NCBI RefSeq assembly: GCF_027579695.1
Contig: NC_083586.1
Coordinates: 2,842,501-2,906,500, forward strand
DNA length: 64,000 bases
Direction: 5' to 3'
Origin: Neoarius graeffei
Lineage: Eukaryota; Chordata; Actinopteri; Siluriformes; Ariidae
This document shows positions 11,695 through 21,555 of this stretch, piece after piece (positions within the stretch are counted from its first letter, which is position 1; the number at the start of each line of letters is the position of its first letter). The translations under genes and the position numbers were made by a program. The notes under the pieces were generated by a model, which was not told where the DNA came from, did not search any database, and saw only the letters and a program-made list of their open reading frames with translations.

Positions 11695-12144
11695 GTGACC
11701 AAGTCATGTGAGGCTGCCATTTTGGACGTCACGGCTCGAATCAGTTTGAATGCGAGGAAGGCGACAAACGAAAAACATAAAAGAAAAAGGAGCGAGATGC
11801 AGAAAACACCTTCACTATCCAGCGACGTAGGGCATTTACAGGGCGAGCAGAGGGAGAGGTATTTGCAAAAATTGAGGTTAGCAGGCTTAGAGAGCGACGT
11901 TTACCTGCTTCCACCAGGATTGTTCACTGACGTACGGAAGTACACGAAGCCCTCGTCTTTACCTGACTTCGGCCCACATGATCTGTATACCTATGTCGTT
12001 GAAAACCCATCGCCATACACAGGTATTGATCTGAAAGCGTATACGAGTTTGGATGCCTACAAATATTTTGTGTCAGGCTGGGTAACATGCCTACATCAAT
12101 GGGTCGTCCATGGAGCCGGTGGTCGCCATCTTATTACAGCTAAG
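11695..12144 (+). pseudogene. N-terminal exon of a YqaJ/SWIM-type protein, in element A copy 1
   Basis: The exon has DVGHLQGEQRERYLQKL, then YLLPPGLFTDVRKYTKPSSL, LPDFGPHDLYTYVV and AYTSLDAYKYFVSGWVTCLH, and stops at donor GCTAAG|GTTTGT. This order (tyrosine-rich 'sDaY.yFvsG' module) is the N-terminus of animal proteins that go on to a SWIM zinc finger and a YqaJ exonuclease domain. Those domains are absent here. The first ATG in frame is at SEMQKTP; an upstream start is not evident. It may be a captured host exon or part of the element's own lost protein. Confidence 0.55.
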
Positions 12145-12336
12145 GTTTGTTCACATTTTCATTTACTTTCAGCCCTCAGGATAAACAAAATGTTATTAAA
12201 TGTCATTGAAATAACTTCTTAGTCTGTTGAGACATGGCCCGTTATAAATTTGCTGTTACCAGGCAATGACCAAAAGAACTGTATTATTAGGGTCGGTGTC
12301 TGTGTTGTAGCAGTGCACTAGCAGCTAGCTGTTAGC

Positions 12337-12891
12337 ACTAGCTAATGTCAACAACATCATAGCTAGTATGTTACTGTAGCAATGTTTACGTTCAGTCATT
12401 TGGATGACTTTTAAAACCTTTCAGTTTCAAGTTTTTCCTTTACTGTATTTACTAGTTTACTGTAATTATGATCCGGCAGCTATTTACACCAGATCCAGTG
12501 TAAATAGCTGCCGGAGCGCGCTCCGGCTTGCTCCCCCTCAAATTAAGCAGCGCGCTCCGGCTTGCTCCCGGACCACTCCGGGAGCAAGCCGGAGCGCGCT
12601 GCTTAATTTGAGGGGGAGCAAGCCGGAGCGCGCTCCGGAACCTCGGCCGGAGCACTCCGGGAGCAAGCCGGAGCGCGCTGCTTAATTTGAGGGGGAGCAA
12701 GCCGGAGCGCGCTCCGGCAGCTATTTACACAGGATCCGGTGTAAATAGCTGCCGGATCATAATTACAGTAAACTAGTAAATACAGTAAAGGAAAAACTTG
12801 AGACTGAAAGGTTTTAACAGTCATCCAAATGACTGAATGTAAACATTGCTACAGTAACATACTAGCTAGTATGTTGTTGACATTAGCTAGT
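12337..12891. repeat. 555-bp nested palindrome
   Basis: The left arm from ACTAGCTAATGTC and the right arm ending GACATTAGCTAGT are reverse complements with few changes. Inside are smaller hairpins built from CCGGCAGCTATTTACAC and GAGCAAGCCGGAGCGCGC blocks. Copy 2 of element A lacks the right outer arm, so this palindrome grew by inverted duplication. Confidence 0.85.
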
Positions 12892-13623
12892 TTGACCTTC
12901 AAAATGGCGGACACCGGGGTGTCACGTGACCCTGTGACGTCAGGTGAAAAACCTCAATTGAAAGTTGCTCAGGTGGAAATACACTTCTATTTCCTTCACT
13001 CCAGACCGCCAGGGCGGTGCTGAAAGCACTAGTGGAAGGATCTTTGTATCCGCGCGTTTCGAGAGTCGCATACAAAAGTTGTCATCTCGTGACGTATGAC
13101 GTGCCTGCCTATATAAGGCAACATTCCACGTCATTTGGCCTCTTCTTTTTTTTCTCGCGTTGGAATCGCATCTTTTCTATTGGAATTCTGTGTGTGTTAT
13201 CAGTTAACTGTGGGAATACCTGCGACAATCTACAGTGCAGCTCGTGACTGAAGAGGACTTCAGTGGGACTCGACTCCACATGAGCTGTTTGGTCGCTAAG
13301 GTAACTTGTTTTATGCATCGATAGTCACTGAATCTTGGCTGCCAAGTTTTCAGGGACGGCTATTATATCGGTCTTGTCACAAACTGCTTGGTTGCCGCTA
13401 GGTTTGTCAGTGTTGAGTGAGTTAGCGAATTGGTTGCCAGTAACGTTAACGTGTACTTACAACTTTACGTGAGCATCGGTTTTCTGGTTGCTAGTAAATC
13501 GTTGTCTGTAGCGGTAAAATTGCGCTTGCGAACTCGCTAGCCTTGGTTGCCAGGCTAGCAAGCAACGCTACACCTTGCTTCTTTTCTAAAAAAAAAAAAA
13601 ATCACGGGTGAGTAGACACTGAG

Positions 13624-15162
13624 ATGGATTCAGTGAGGTGTTCCACTTGCCCCAATCTAATGGAGGTTTTGGATGCACATGATCGCTGCGCGGAGTGCCT
13701 TGGCATGCAATATCTAAGGGAGGCAATGTCTGATCCATGCCCTTCCTGTGTGTTAATGCCGCTTACTGTTAGACAGGCGCGGTTGGTTGGTGTGGAACAT
13801 GCGTCTAGCAGTTTTCTGCTCTCGGATTCTCAGACACAGCGTAAGCGTAAGCTTTCACCACCAGTGCATGCAAAACAGCGCAAAAAATCTAAGTCTTCTG
13901 AGTTAGAGCATAAAGTGGAACTGCTGTCATCTACAGTGGAGCGTCTGCTGCCTCTGCTTGCAAGGCCCCCCCTTACAGCAGGGGCGCAGGTAGGTACTGT
14001 AGAGGAACAGCCTGCACCGCCTGCCTCCTTGTCACCCATTGGCTCATGTTCTCGGCCACCTGACCAAGAGGAAGTGATGTCTGTGGCTGCCTCAGACACC
14101 TTTTTCAGTCAGCCTTCTTCCTCGGCGCAGCCACCAAGCGAAGTCCTGCCAGGTGTTGAGCCCTGTGATTCGGGCAGTGATGTTACCTCTGGGCGATCTG
14201 GGGAGTCTGCCTCAGTGGTGGGTTCGGTGGTGGCCACACTGAAGGCTTTGCTTGCACGTTTGCAGTTGGACACCCCAGCGCCTCTTACCGGATCTGAGAA
14301 CATGTTCCTGCGCCGTGTTCAGCGTGCCTCTCTGGTAATTCCACAGTGTCGTGACTTTACTTCTGTGGTGGCCTCTGCCCTGGAGGCTGCTACGAAACCT
14401 GCCCGTCCAGACCAGATGTCTCGCATGCTTGCAGCAATGCAGGACCCCGGTGCTGTTGGCTTGGGTAGCATGCCAGTAGTCGAATCAAGCATTGCTTCGC
14501 TCATTGTGTCTCCCGATGAAGCACTTCGGGAGCAAGTGCGTTGCCCTAACGCTGAGTGCCGCCGCACAGACGAGCTACTTTCTCGTGCTTACAACTCTAC
14601 TGCCTTTCTTGGCAGAGTGTCTAACTCGCTGGCACACATGCTTGTTATGCTGCACTCGACACTCAACACATCATCGGCAGACCCACTGGTGGCTGAGGTA
14701 CTGGAACTTGCACTGCAGGCTATGGGTGTCATTGCCAACCAGTGTGGCACTACCTTGGGCACCTTGCTGCAAGCCTGTCGACAAGTGTGGCTGGCTCAAT
14801 TGCCTCTGCCAGAAGTATGCAGGAACAACCTGAGGCACCTCCCACTGGCACCTGGACAGGTCTTTGGGCCAGCAGCACAAGAGGCCCTTGACAGACATGT
14901 GTCTGGTACAGAGTCTTGCTCCCGTCATGTGGGCGTAGCACCCACCTTCAGAGCTCCGCCAAACCCTTCTGTCTCACGCTTTAGGCATGTGGCCCCTAGA
15001 GCTGCACAAAAGTCTCCCCATCGACCCCAGCAGCAGGCCCCCAATCCCCCATCTCCCTCGGCCAGGCAGGGTGGCACTCAGCCACACGTGAGTTTTTGCC
15101 CTTTTCGACAGACGAGTCCTCCCCGCCATCGTCGCCCCCCCCATCCCTTCCGAAAAACGTAG
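13624..15162 (+). CDS. DIRS-1 gag-like protein
   Basis: An intact 512-residue frame starting at an ATG after the terminal repeat and leader. The N-terminus has paired cysteines (CSTCPNLMEVLDAHDRCAEC, later CPSC) as in other fish DIRS gag proteins, and DIRS-2 has the matching RECPSCLGIDHLRQGL segment. The middle is basic (RKRKLSPP, KQRKKSKS) and acidic/Ser-rich; the C-terminus is Pro/Arg-rich. In DIRS elements this first frame is thought to package the RNA. No protease domain is seen, as usual for the group. Confidence 0.8.
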   Translation: MDSVRCSTCPNLMEVLDAHDRCAECLGMQYLREAMSDPCPSCVLMPLTVRQARLVGVEHASSSFLLSDSQTQRKRKLSPPVHAKQRKKSKSSELEHKVELLSSTVERLLPLLARPPLTAGAQVGTVEEQPAPPASLSPIGSCSRPPDQEEVMSVAASDTFFSQPSSSAQPPSEVLPGVEPCDSGSDVTSGRSGESASVVGSVVATLKALLARLQLDTPAPLTGSENMFLRRVQRASLVIPQCRDFTSVVASALEAATKPARPDQMSRMLAAMQDPGAVGLGSMPVVESSIASLIVSPDEALREQVRCPNAECRRTDELLSRAYNSTAFLGRVSNSLAHMLVMLHSTLNTSSADPLVAEVLELALQAMGVIANQCGTTLGTLLQACRQVWLAQLPLPEVCRNNLRHLPLAPGQVFGPAAQEALDRHVSGTESCSRHVGVAPTFRAPPNPSVSRFRHVAPRAAQKSPHRPQQQAPNPPSPSARQGGTQPHVSFCPFRQTSPPRHRRPPHPFRKT

Positions 15163-16837
15163 ACAGGACCACTGACGGGTCAGGGCCAGTGGCAGGAGTT
15201 TTTACAGGCAGACAGCTAGCGCATTGGTGTGAAATAACAACCAACCAATGGCTACTCACCACCCTTTCAGAAGGGTACCGCCTGCAATTCCGCCGCCGGC
15301 CACCAATGCATTCGGGTGTGAGGCAGACAGTTATAACCAATCCAAGACAGGCAGAAGCCTTGTTGAGAGAAGTTCAGTTGTTGCTACAAAAGGAGCCATA
15401 GAGATGGTCGACCCCATTGTTCACCCAGGGGGTTTCTTTTCAGTTTATTTTCTCATTCCAAAGAAAGACGGCGGGTTCAGGCCGATTTTAGATTGAAGAG
15501 TGCTCCCTTACTTGGACGGCTGGCTTCTTTGTGCGGCATTGCCCGAACAGGCCAAGGAACATGCTCACCAGTTGCTACTACACATTACGGCTCTGGGGTT
15601 CAAGGTGAACCAGAGGAAGTACAAACTGGTCCCAGTCCAGGCAACACGTTTCATCGGCCTTGCCCTGGATTCGAACACTATGCTGGCCAGTCCCACGCCT
15701 GACAGAATAAGTTCAATTCTCACTGGCGTGAACCACCTTCGTGTCAGGGGAACTCAGCATTACGTTTCTCTCCTTCAGCTGTTGGGGAAACTCACAGCGG
15801 CCTCAGTAGTCATTCCTCTGGGTCTTCTGTGGCTAAGGGCTTTTCAGAGATGGCTTCTTCAACTGTGTCTGTGTCCAGTGCGAGGCAGGCACATGATGGT
15901 GAGAATAACACGCCATTGCATGCTCACGCTAAGACCTTGGTCCCAGGCACACTTTCTCACTTGTGGAGTTCCACTTGGTCCCCCACCGGGACGGTGGGAG
16001 GTTATCCGGACAGATGCTTCCCTCATGGGTTGGGGTGGAGTCTGGTGTCGGCAAGGTGTGAACGGCACCTGGCCTGCTCCGTGGCGCACGTCCCACATCA
16101 ACACACTGGAGTTGATGGCGGTGTTTCTGACGTTGCGCCACTTTCAGGAAGTGCTGCGGGGCAAACATGTATTGGTACATACAGACAATGTGGCAACTAT
16201 TTTCTATATCAATCATCAGGGGGGCACAAGGTCTGTAGCTGCGCTTCAGGTGGCTCACAGTCTCCTAATATGGGCTCAGGACAACCCCCTTTCCTTAAGG
16301 GCATCTTATCTACCTGGACGCCTAAACAGTGTGGCAGATGCTCTGTCACGTGGCAAGGTGTCTCAAGGGGATTGGAAACTGCATCCAGACACGGTGGAAC
16401 AGATCTGGAAAACCTATGGGAGAGCAACTGTGGACCTGTTTGCGAGCAGTCAGACAACTCATTGTCCGACATGGTTTTCCCTGGGAGAAGAAACGGCAGC
16501 GTTGGGCCAGGATGCTCTGGCCCACGACTGGCCGAGGGCCATCCTTTATGCCTTTCCCCCTCTACCACTGCTGTGGAGGACTCTCTGCCGTGTGCATGAT
16601 CACGGTCACCATGTGCTATTGATAGCTCCTCATTGGCCATCCAGGCCATGGTTCCAGCTCCTGCTGTCACTACTAGTGGGACCCCCTTGTCAGCTGCCCA
16701 GCAGGCCCAACTTGCTGACGCAGATGGAGGGCAGGATTCAACACCCATGTCCCGAACGCCTGAAGCTCTGGGTGTGGCCCTTGGGGCCCCGGGGCTACTA
16801 CTGGAGTGTTCAGAAGGGACCAGGAACACTGTGGTGA
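15163..16837 (+). pseudogene. DIRS-1 reverse transcriptase-RNase H, internally deleted
   Basis: The N-terminal RT segment (LSEGYRLQFRRRPP... FLIPKKDGGFRPILD) runs to 15493 in other frames. The palm part carrying the first catalytic Asp is absent, and the frame resumes at 15500 with LPYLDGWLLC. The usual YLDD box is YLDG, so a metal-binding Asp is lost. RNase H follows: RTDASLMGWGGVW, INTLELMAVF, VHTDNVATIFYINHQGG, and NSVADALSR. The frame overlaps the recombinase frame (from 16633), as in many DIRS elements. Confidence 0.8.
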
Positions 16838-17830
16838 ACGCACGTGCAGAATCTACCCGATGCTTGTATGCAGGCAAGTGGAAGGTGTTCTGTGATTGGT
16901 GTGCGGAACGCAACATCGACCCCCTAAGCTGCTCTGTTCCACAGATTTTAGATTTCCTGCAGCACCTTTTAGAGCTTGGCAGGGCTGCATCTACACTTAA
17001 GGTGTATGTTGCAGCACTAACAGCCCACCGTTCAGAGGTTGGAGGTGTTTCACTTGGGTCCCACCGGCTGGTGGTAGCCTTTTTGAGAGGGGCAGTTTGT
17101 CTTAATCCTCCTCATTTTGTGCAGAGTCCGTCATGGGATCTGAACACTGTGCTCGAATCCCTTTGCTTGCCTCCTTATGAGCCCCTGTCAGCAGCTGACA
17201 TTAAGTGGCTATCTGTTAAAACAACTTTTCTCCTTGCCATCACAACAGCCTGGCGTGTGAGTGGGCTACATGCCCTCTCAGTGAGTACTGTTTGTCTTCG
17301 TTGGGGCCCTATGTTTGACAGTGTTTCATTGTGGCCTAACCCAGCTTTCCTCCCGAAAGTCTTATCTCCCCAGTTTAGCAACCAGCCGATTTTGCTGACT
17401 GCTATACCGGCGGATAGGACGGACTTGCGTGCTGAGTTGTGCCCCGTCAGGGCTCTGAGGCTTTATTTTGATAGGACGGCAGTCTTTCGTATGACAGACC
17501 AATTGTTTGTTTGTTTGTTTTGGTGGCGCTCCGAGAGGAAGGCCTCTGTCCAAGCAGCGGCTCTCCCGTTGGGTTGTGGAGGCAATCGCCCATGCCTATG
17601 AATCTATGGGACGTACTGTGCCCTCTCCTGTCTGCTGCCATTCGACGCGAGCTCAGGCAACATCATGGGCAGCTCTCCGGGGTGTACCACTCTCTGACAT
17701 TTTGTGCTGCTGCAACTTGGTCCAATACATGTACATTTGCCCGGTACTACAGGCTAAATGTTGCGTCCATGCCATTGCTGTGTACAGCTATTCTTCCAGA
17801 AGGTGGTGATGCTCTTCTGAAGTCCTCGTG
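16633..17830 (+). pseudogene. DIRS-1 tyrosine recombinase
   Basis: A phage-integrase-fold recombinase: core-binding region (LEQ-type helix LDFLQHLLELGRAASTLKVY), then catalytic-domain motifs. The first catalytic Arg lies in TTAWRVSGLHALS (more usual: RRVGELHAL). The frame shifts near 17510-17525 at a TTTG repeat; the new frame carries KQRLSRWVVEAI, HSTR (the H-x-x-R box) and ARYYRLNVAS with the nucleophile Tyr. In the family it integrates circular DNA without target duplication. Confidence 0.8.
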
Positions 17831-17864
17831 ACTGGGTTGGTATTCGTCTTCTACTAGTGCTTTC

Positions 17865-17965
17865 AGCACCGCCCTGGCGGTCTGGAGTGAAGAAAATAGA
17901 ACGCTGGTTACGAATGTAACCGTGGTTCTATGACTAAGTGGAAGACCGCCAGGGTCTTTGGTCAC
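17865..17965. other. DIRS-1 internal complementary region
   Basis: Contains, back to back, the complement of the element's left end (GGCGGTCTGGAGTGAAG) and of its right end (CTGGTTACGAATG...GGTTCTATGACTAAG). In DIRS replication this region is proposed to template completion of the ends and circle formation. Confidence 0.8.
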
Positions 17966-18777
17966 TCGGATTGCGCGAGAATGATCTTGAGGCCAAATGA
18001 CGTGAGATGTTGCCTTATATAGGCAGGCACGTCATACGTCACGAGATGACAACTTTTGTATGCGACTCTCGAAACGCGCGGATGCAAAGATCCTTCCACT
18101 AGTGCTTTCAGCACCACCCTGGCGGTCTTCCACTTAGTCATAGAACCACGGTTACATTCGTAACCAGCATTTTCAAACAAATTACTTCCTGGTTGGTGGG
18201 ATTCTCACAATGCGGTGTGCGCATGATCAAAAGTGGAACGAAGTCTCACTACCACAAGATAACGCGCGATTTCATAAGACTCTTTACTGGCTGTTTGTGC
18301 TTTCCGTGGTGTACAGTACGTTTGTAAATGTTATGCTCTCTTTTATCATAGTGGGAATTGATTATAGCTCTAAATAAATATTGAAGTTTTTTTAAAGAAT
18401 CCGTATAACTTTATTTGTACGCCCGTATACTACATTTATTGAATTAAATCCGTATAAAATACGGACATTCCGTATAGGTTGACATGTATGTAAATAGGCT
18501 AGGCTTGTAGTTTTCTGTAATCCTACCATTTCACTGTTTAACAGGTTACTTGATATTTGCCAGTAGGCTAATGTTAGGCAAAATAGGAATAGACTAGCCT
18601 ACGTTACCAAAAAATATTGTACATTGCATGTTTAGTTAATTTAGAGATTAACTACCGTAGCCTCGATCATGTCTATTGGAATGAGGATCCGATCTTAACA
18701 ACTTTGTAATAGCAGGAAGTTTGTAAATATTAAACCAGATTTAATAATGTAAATCTAATAATATTTTCTTTGTTTAG

Positions 18778-19032
18778 GTAATGGTTCTGGCTACTCTTGC
18801 TGAATATTCACTTCCTTTCACCTTTGCACCAGTGATGGTGAACCTGGCCCAAGTGCTGGCTGAAGATAAAGTAGCCCTTAGTGGGCTGAAGCTATGTTGC
18901 CCGAAAGAGACACATGGCAAAGCAGAGGAAACTGGCCATGGAACGGCTTGTCCAGGCCAAAAAAATGAAGAAATGATATTTACTATTAGTAAATTACTCA
19001 GCTTGACATTGTTGTTACTTGATTGTGGTTGA
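18778..19032 (+). CDS. Element X protein, second exon
   Basis: Acceptor TTTGTTTAG then VMVLATLAEYSLPFTFAPVM, continuing the RVANAE end of the exon at 10926-11321 in phase. VNLAQVLAEDKVALSGLKL follows, after which the expected transposase core is missing and the frame ends at 19032. The motif 'MVLA.LAEHSLPF' is typical of BED-finger transposase-like fish proteins. Confidence 0.55.
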   Translation, partial: VMVLATLAEYSLPFTFAPVMVNLAQVLAEDKVALSGLKLCCPKETHGKAEETGHGTACPGQKNEEMIFTISKLLSLTLLLLDCG

Positions 19033-19238
19033 TTTTGTTGATTGACCATCAGCCATTTTGCACTGATTGACCAAAAAACAAGGTTATGTTAATAAACAGG
19101 TTTTTTGTTTACCTGTAGCTATGTTGCATCTTTTTTTGGAGGGGGGCAGGCTCGGGTTTTGGTTTACGTCAGGGGGGGTGTAAAAAAAAAAAGTTTGTCA
19201 CCTTTTTCAGACCTTCTGAGTTTGCAGGTATGTTCTCG

Positions 19239-19898
19239 GATCACTGAAAACGAGCTGGCTCTCCACTGCAGATGGAAGACGCATAGCGTGGAAGAGACAA
19301 CCAACATGATTGATAGAACAGCTGTTGGGGGCGTTTGATAGCGACCAGGGTCGTGGCACACTAGGTGTTCCACTGCTTGACACTGAGCACATCTGGAACA
19401 TTTGGTTGTCGCAGAGACGACGTGTGGCCTGCATCCAGGACCCGCAGGGATTCTCCCTCTACACCGAGACCCACAAGCAGAAGAAGGGAGGTGTTATGCT
19501 GCCTGTTTTCAGGTGTGCCAGGGGTTCCACATCTCTGGAGTCATTTCATCTTCACTTGAACCATTTCATACCAGGTAATTATATGTTGTATTTTAAACAT
19601 CTACACATATACTGTATAGACATGTATATGTACAAACTTGTACACACACAGATATATATGATTCTGCATTTATTTCTAGGTATGAGTGCAAGTGGCATGC
19701 ACTTTCAGGCCTATCTCCTGGAGGGTCTTGTGAGATGGAACGAGGACAGAGCCTCTGCAGCTGTGCAGTTGGACACTTCTCCCTCGTTGGCAGAGCGTAA
19801 CTACAGCAGCCTTTTGAAGCAAGCCACCAACACCCTCAGCAGCCGTGTTCTTGGGAAACTATTTCATCCCTCCCACTGTGGACCACGAAAATACACAG
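19239..19898 (+). pseudogene. Transposase-like gene, core and downstream exon (19239-19574, 19680-19898)
   Basis: The second half of the exon split by element X. After ITENELALHCRWKTHSVEETT the frame slips by one base near 19309 (ATGA before TTGATAGAACAG), then reads LGVPLLDTEHIWNIW, CIQDPQGFSLYTE, and CARGSTSLESFHLHLNHFIPG. A 105-bp intron (19575-19679) is a multiple of three and has no stop. The next exon carries FQAYLLEGLVRWNEDRA. It ends ACACAG|GCTAAT, a GC donor rather than GT. Confidence 0.65.
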
Positions 19899-20021
19899 GC
19901 TAATATCTTACATTTAGTTTCTGTCCATGTAATTTACTTTGGGAAAAAGGAAATAAAATTTAAGATTGTCTGATTTACCCATGTTTCTCAATGTATGTAT
20001 TTTGTCTTATATTGTATTAAG

Positions 20022-21346
20022 GTGAGCTGATTGGTATCGAGTACCTGTACAGCCAGACAGGTGAAGTGTTACAGGATTACACCCTGGACCCAGACAGTGA
20101 GGAGTCGGTGTGTCTGGATGCCCATCTCGATGACGAGGATGAGGGATTCGAGGAGGCCAGTTTGGATGTGGAGCTACAGCCTCCCCTGCTTGAAGATGAA
20201 TCTCCAATAAGGCAGCCCTCCCGGAATTGTAAGACTTGTATCTATTTTTTGAATAATGTAAGTATTTATTTCATCACATCAATGTATTATTTTCCTCTTG
20301 AACTGATATACTAATCCTTTCGATATGTAGTCAATAATAAAGACATGTTATATTGTGCAGAAACTAACAATGTATTCTGCAATATTTAGTGAATTGAATC
20401 TTTTAAATGGTCTTATCAGCCTTGCTTTTTTTGACAGCCATGCGATCAGCCAAGACGAAGCGGCAGCCTTTCAAGAGTCCTGCCAGAGAAACGCCTGCAT
20501 CTGCAACTGTCAGCAATTCACCTGCAGTCTTACTATTGACATCAACCACTGTGGCCATGTCAACACTAAGACTGCCTGACAGACCAACAATGCCACTTGC
20601 AGCCACTGGTAGTCAGACACCACCACCACAGGACTCCCCAGAGGTAAATTGCATGGCATATTATACTTCTTTACTTATCTATTATTTACACTGTTTGGTT
20701 GTATTTATGCATATGTCTGATACATGCATACATACATGATCTCTTTTTATTCAGGAATCTGTTGACCAGAACAACATCCCCGGCTACGGTTGTGTTGAAG
20801 ACCTGGCTCAGTTCCTGTTCTTATTAAAGGACCAGACTGGACCACTTAGGAACAGTCAAGCAGAACAGATCGTCAGGCTCTGGCATAACCTTGATGAATA
20901 TGACACCAGCCCAACCAGCTTCTCGCCTCATCATAAAACCAAGGCACGGGGCAGGTTTAAGGCAGCAAAGTCCCCTGTGGCCCCTGGTGTTGAAAGCACC
21001 AAAAGGTAAGTGGTCCACATTTAGCATTTTTATTGGAAGGGTCCATATGTGATACAATAATAAAATGCAGTATCATAAATCATAAATAAACTAAAGAGAA
21101 TCTTCTGAAACAATGGTTTGTCATTGTTTGTTGTTTAAATTTGTATTTGTTCATTGTAGATGTTTCCTTGGCCAAAACACGGGCCCAGCTCAGTGGCCTG
21201 ACTGCAATCGGTATATGGAGCGCCTCATAACAGGCAATGCACCATTAACTTCAGCGATAATCAGAGTCTTTACCATTAATAAACTTGTTGCCATAAAGGA
21301 TGAGCCACTTGACAGAGACAACATACTGAATTTCATCAACCTCTAA
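20022..21346 (+). pseudogene. Transposase-like gene, C-terminal exons (20022-20228, 20438-20643, 20755-21005, 21160-21346)
   Basis: Four exons with GT-AG introns and matching phases. They encode GELIGIEYLYSQTGEVLQDY, a long acidic stretch (HLDDEDEGFEE), a Ser/Thr/Pro linker, then EDLAQFLFLLKDQTGPL, IVRLWHNLDEYD and a C-terminal block (GQNTGPAQWPDCNRYMERL) ending TAA at 21346. These four exons show no damage, in contrast to the N-terminal half. Retained phase and clean splice sites suggest recent decay, or a gene whose 3' part is still conserved. Confidence 0.65.
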
Positions 21347-21555
21347 TCTTTGACTGAATGTATTCCAAATTTGACACTTCAGAGACAGGACCCAATTCCT
21401 TTTCCTGTGCAAAAATGGCATGTCCAACACTTATTTCATTTTATATACTTTCTGTAATTTTATTGTGGTCTACAAGTGATTTGCATATATTTGTGTAGTT
21501 CAATTTTTAAGACCACTTTAAAAAAAATGGTGCTTAGAATGTTCTTTTTTTTTTC
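21347..21555. other. 3' flank of the transposase-like gene
   Basis: AT-rich sequence without an obvious terminal inverted repeat matching the 6.1 kb region, so no transposon boundary is proven. It holds no other feature I can support. Confidence 0.4.

Larger units (their letters stand above)
11680..12954 (+). mobile_element. Element 'A' copy 1 with captured exon and giant palindrome
   Basis: Ends AGGTTTTTCACC / GGTGAAAAACCT, with further inverted ACGTGAC and GTCACGTGAC motifs just inside. A near-identical copy lies at 24715-25828. The left half is a protein-coding exon; the right half is a 555-bp palindrome (12337-12891). No transposase is visible, so it is probably non-autonomous. Confidence 0.75.
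12987..18172 (+). mobile_element. DIRS retrotransposon 1 (DIRS-1)
   Basis: The left end begins CTATTTCCTTCACTCC and the right end finishes GTAACCAGCATT. Both hold inverted copies of a ~170 bp terminal repeat (TATATAAGGCAAC / TTGCCTTATATAGG). The internal complementary region at 17865-17945 joins the complements of the two ends through AATAGAACGCTGG, the hallmark of DIRS elements, which integrate through circles by a tyrosine recombinase. Order: gag, RT-RNase H, recombinase. RT is internally deleted and several frames are broken, so the copy is dead. Confidence 0.9.
11345..18490. mobile_element. Element 'Z', nested in the intron of X
   Basis: Left end AACCTGTATAACCAACATCC and right end GTATAGGTTGACATGTATG are followed inward by inverted AAATCCGTAT motifs (11382-11412 and 18396-18480). 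Between them lie element A copy 1 and DIRS-1. The exact ends and target duplication could not be fixed, so this is a tentative call. Confidence 0.4.
10141..19232 (+). mobile_element. Transposon 'X' splitting a coding exon; TSD TTCTCG
   Basis: The ends are inverted copies of CATACCTGCAAACT and both flanks are TTCTCG (10135-10140, 19233-19238). It carries the first exons of its own BED-finger-like protein (10926-11321, 18778-19032). Most of its 9.1 kb is later insertions inside its intron: element Z, element A copy 1 and DIRS-1. The 6-bp duplication does not fit canonical hAT (8 bp). IS3EU-type elements are said to make 6-bp duplications, which I offer only as a possibility. Confidence 0.8.

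Noticed and set aside
12404..12824. Frames of 70-95 codons over the GC-rich palindrome on both strands
   Set aside because: The same peptide appears in both directions because the sequence is an inverted repeat; no start context or homology.
11680..12954. Palindromic blocks as a CRISPR-like array
   Set aside because: Repeats are inverted and contiguous, without unique spacers, in a vertebrate transposon.
16209..16916. Minus-strand frame of 235 codons within DIRS-1
   Set aside because: Antisense shadow of the RNase H and recombinase frames.
16633..17830. Tyrosine recombinase as a sign of phage or bacterial integron DNA
   Set aside because: Split inverted repeats, gag and RT-RNase H neighbours show a DIRS retrotransposon.
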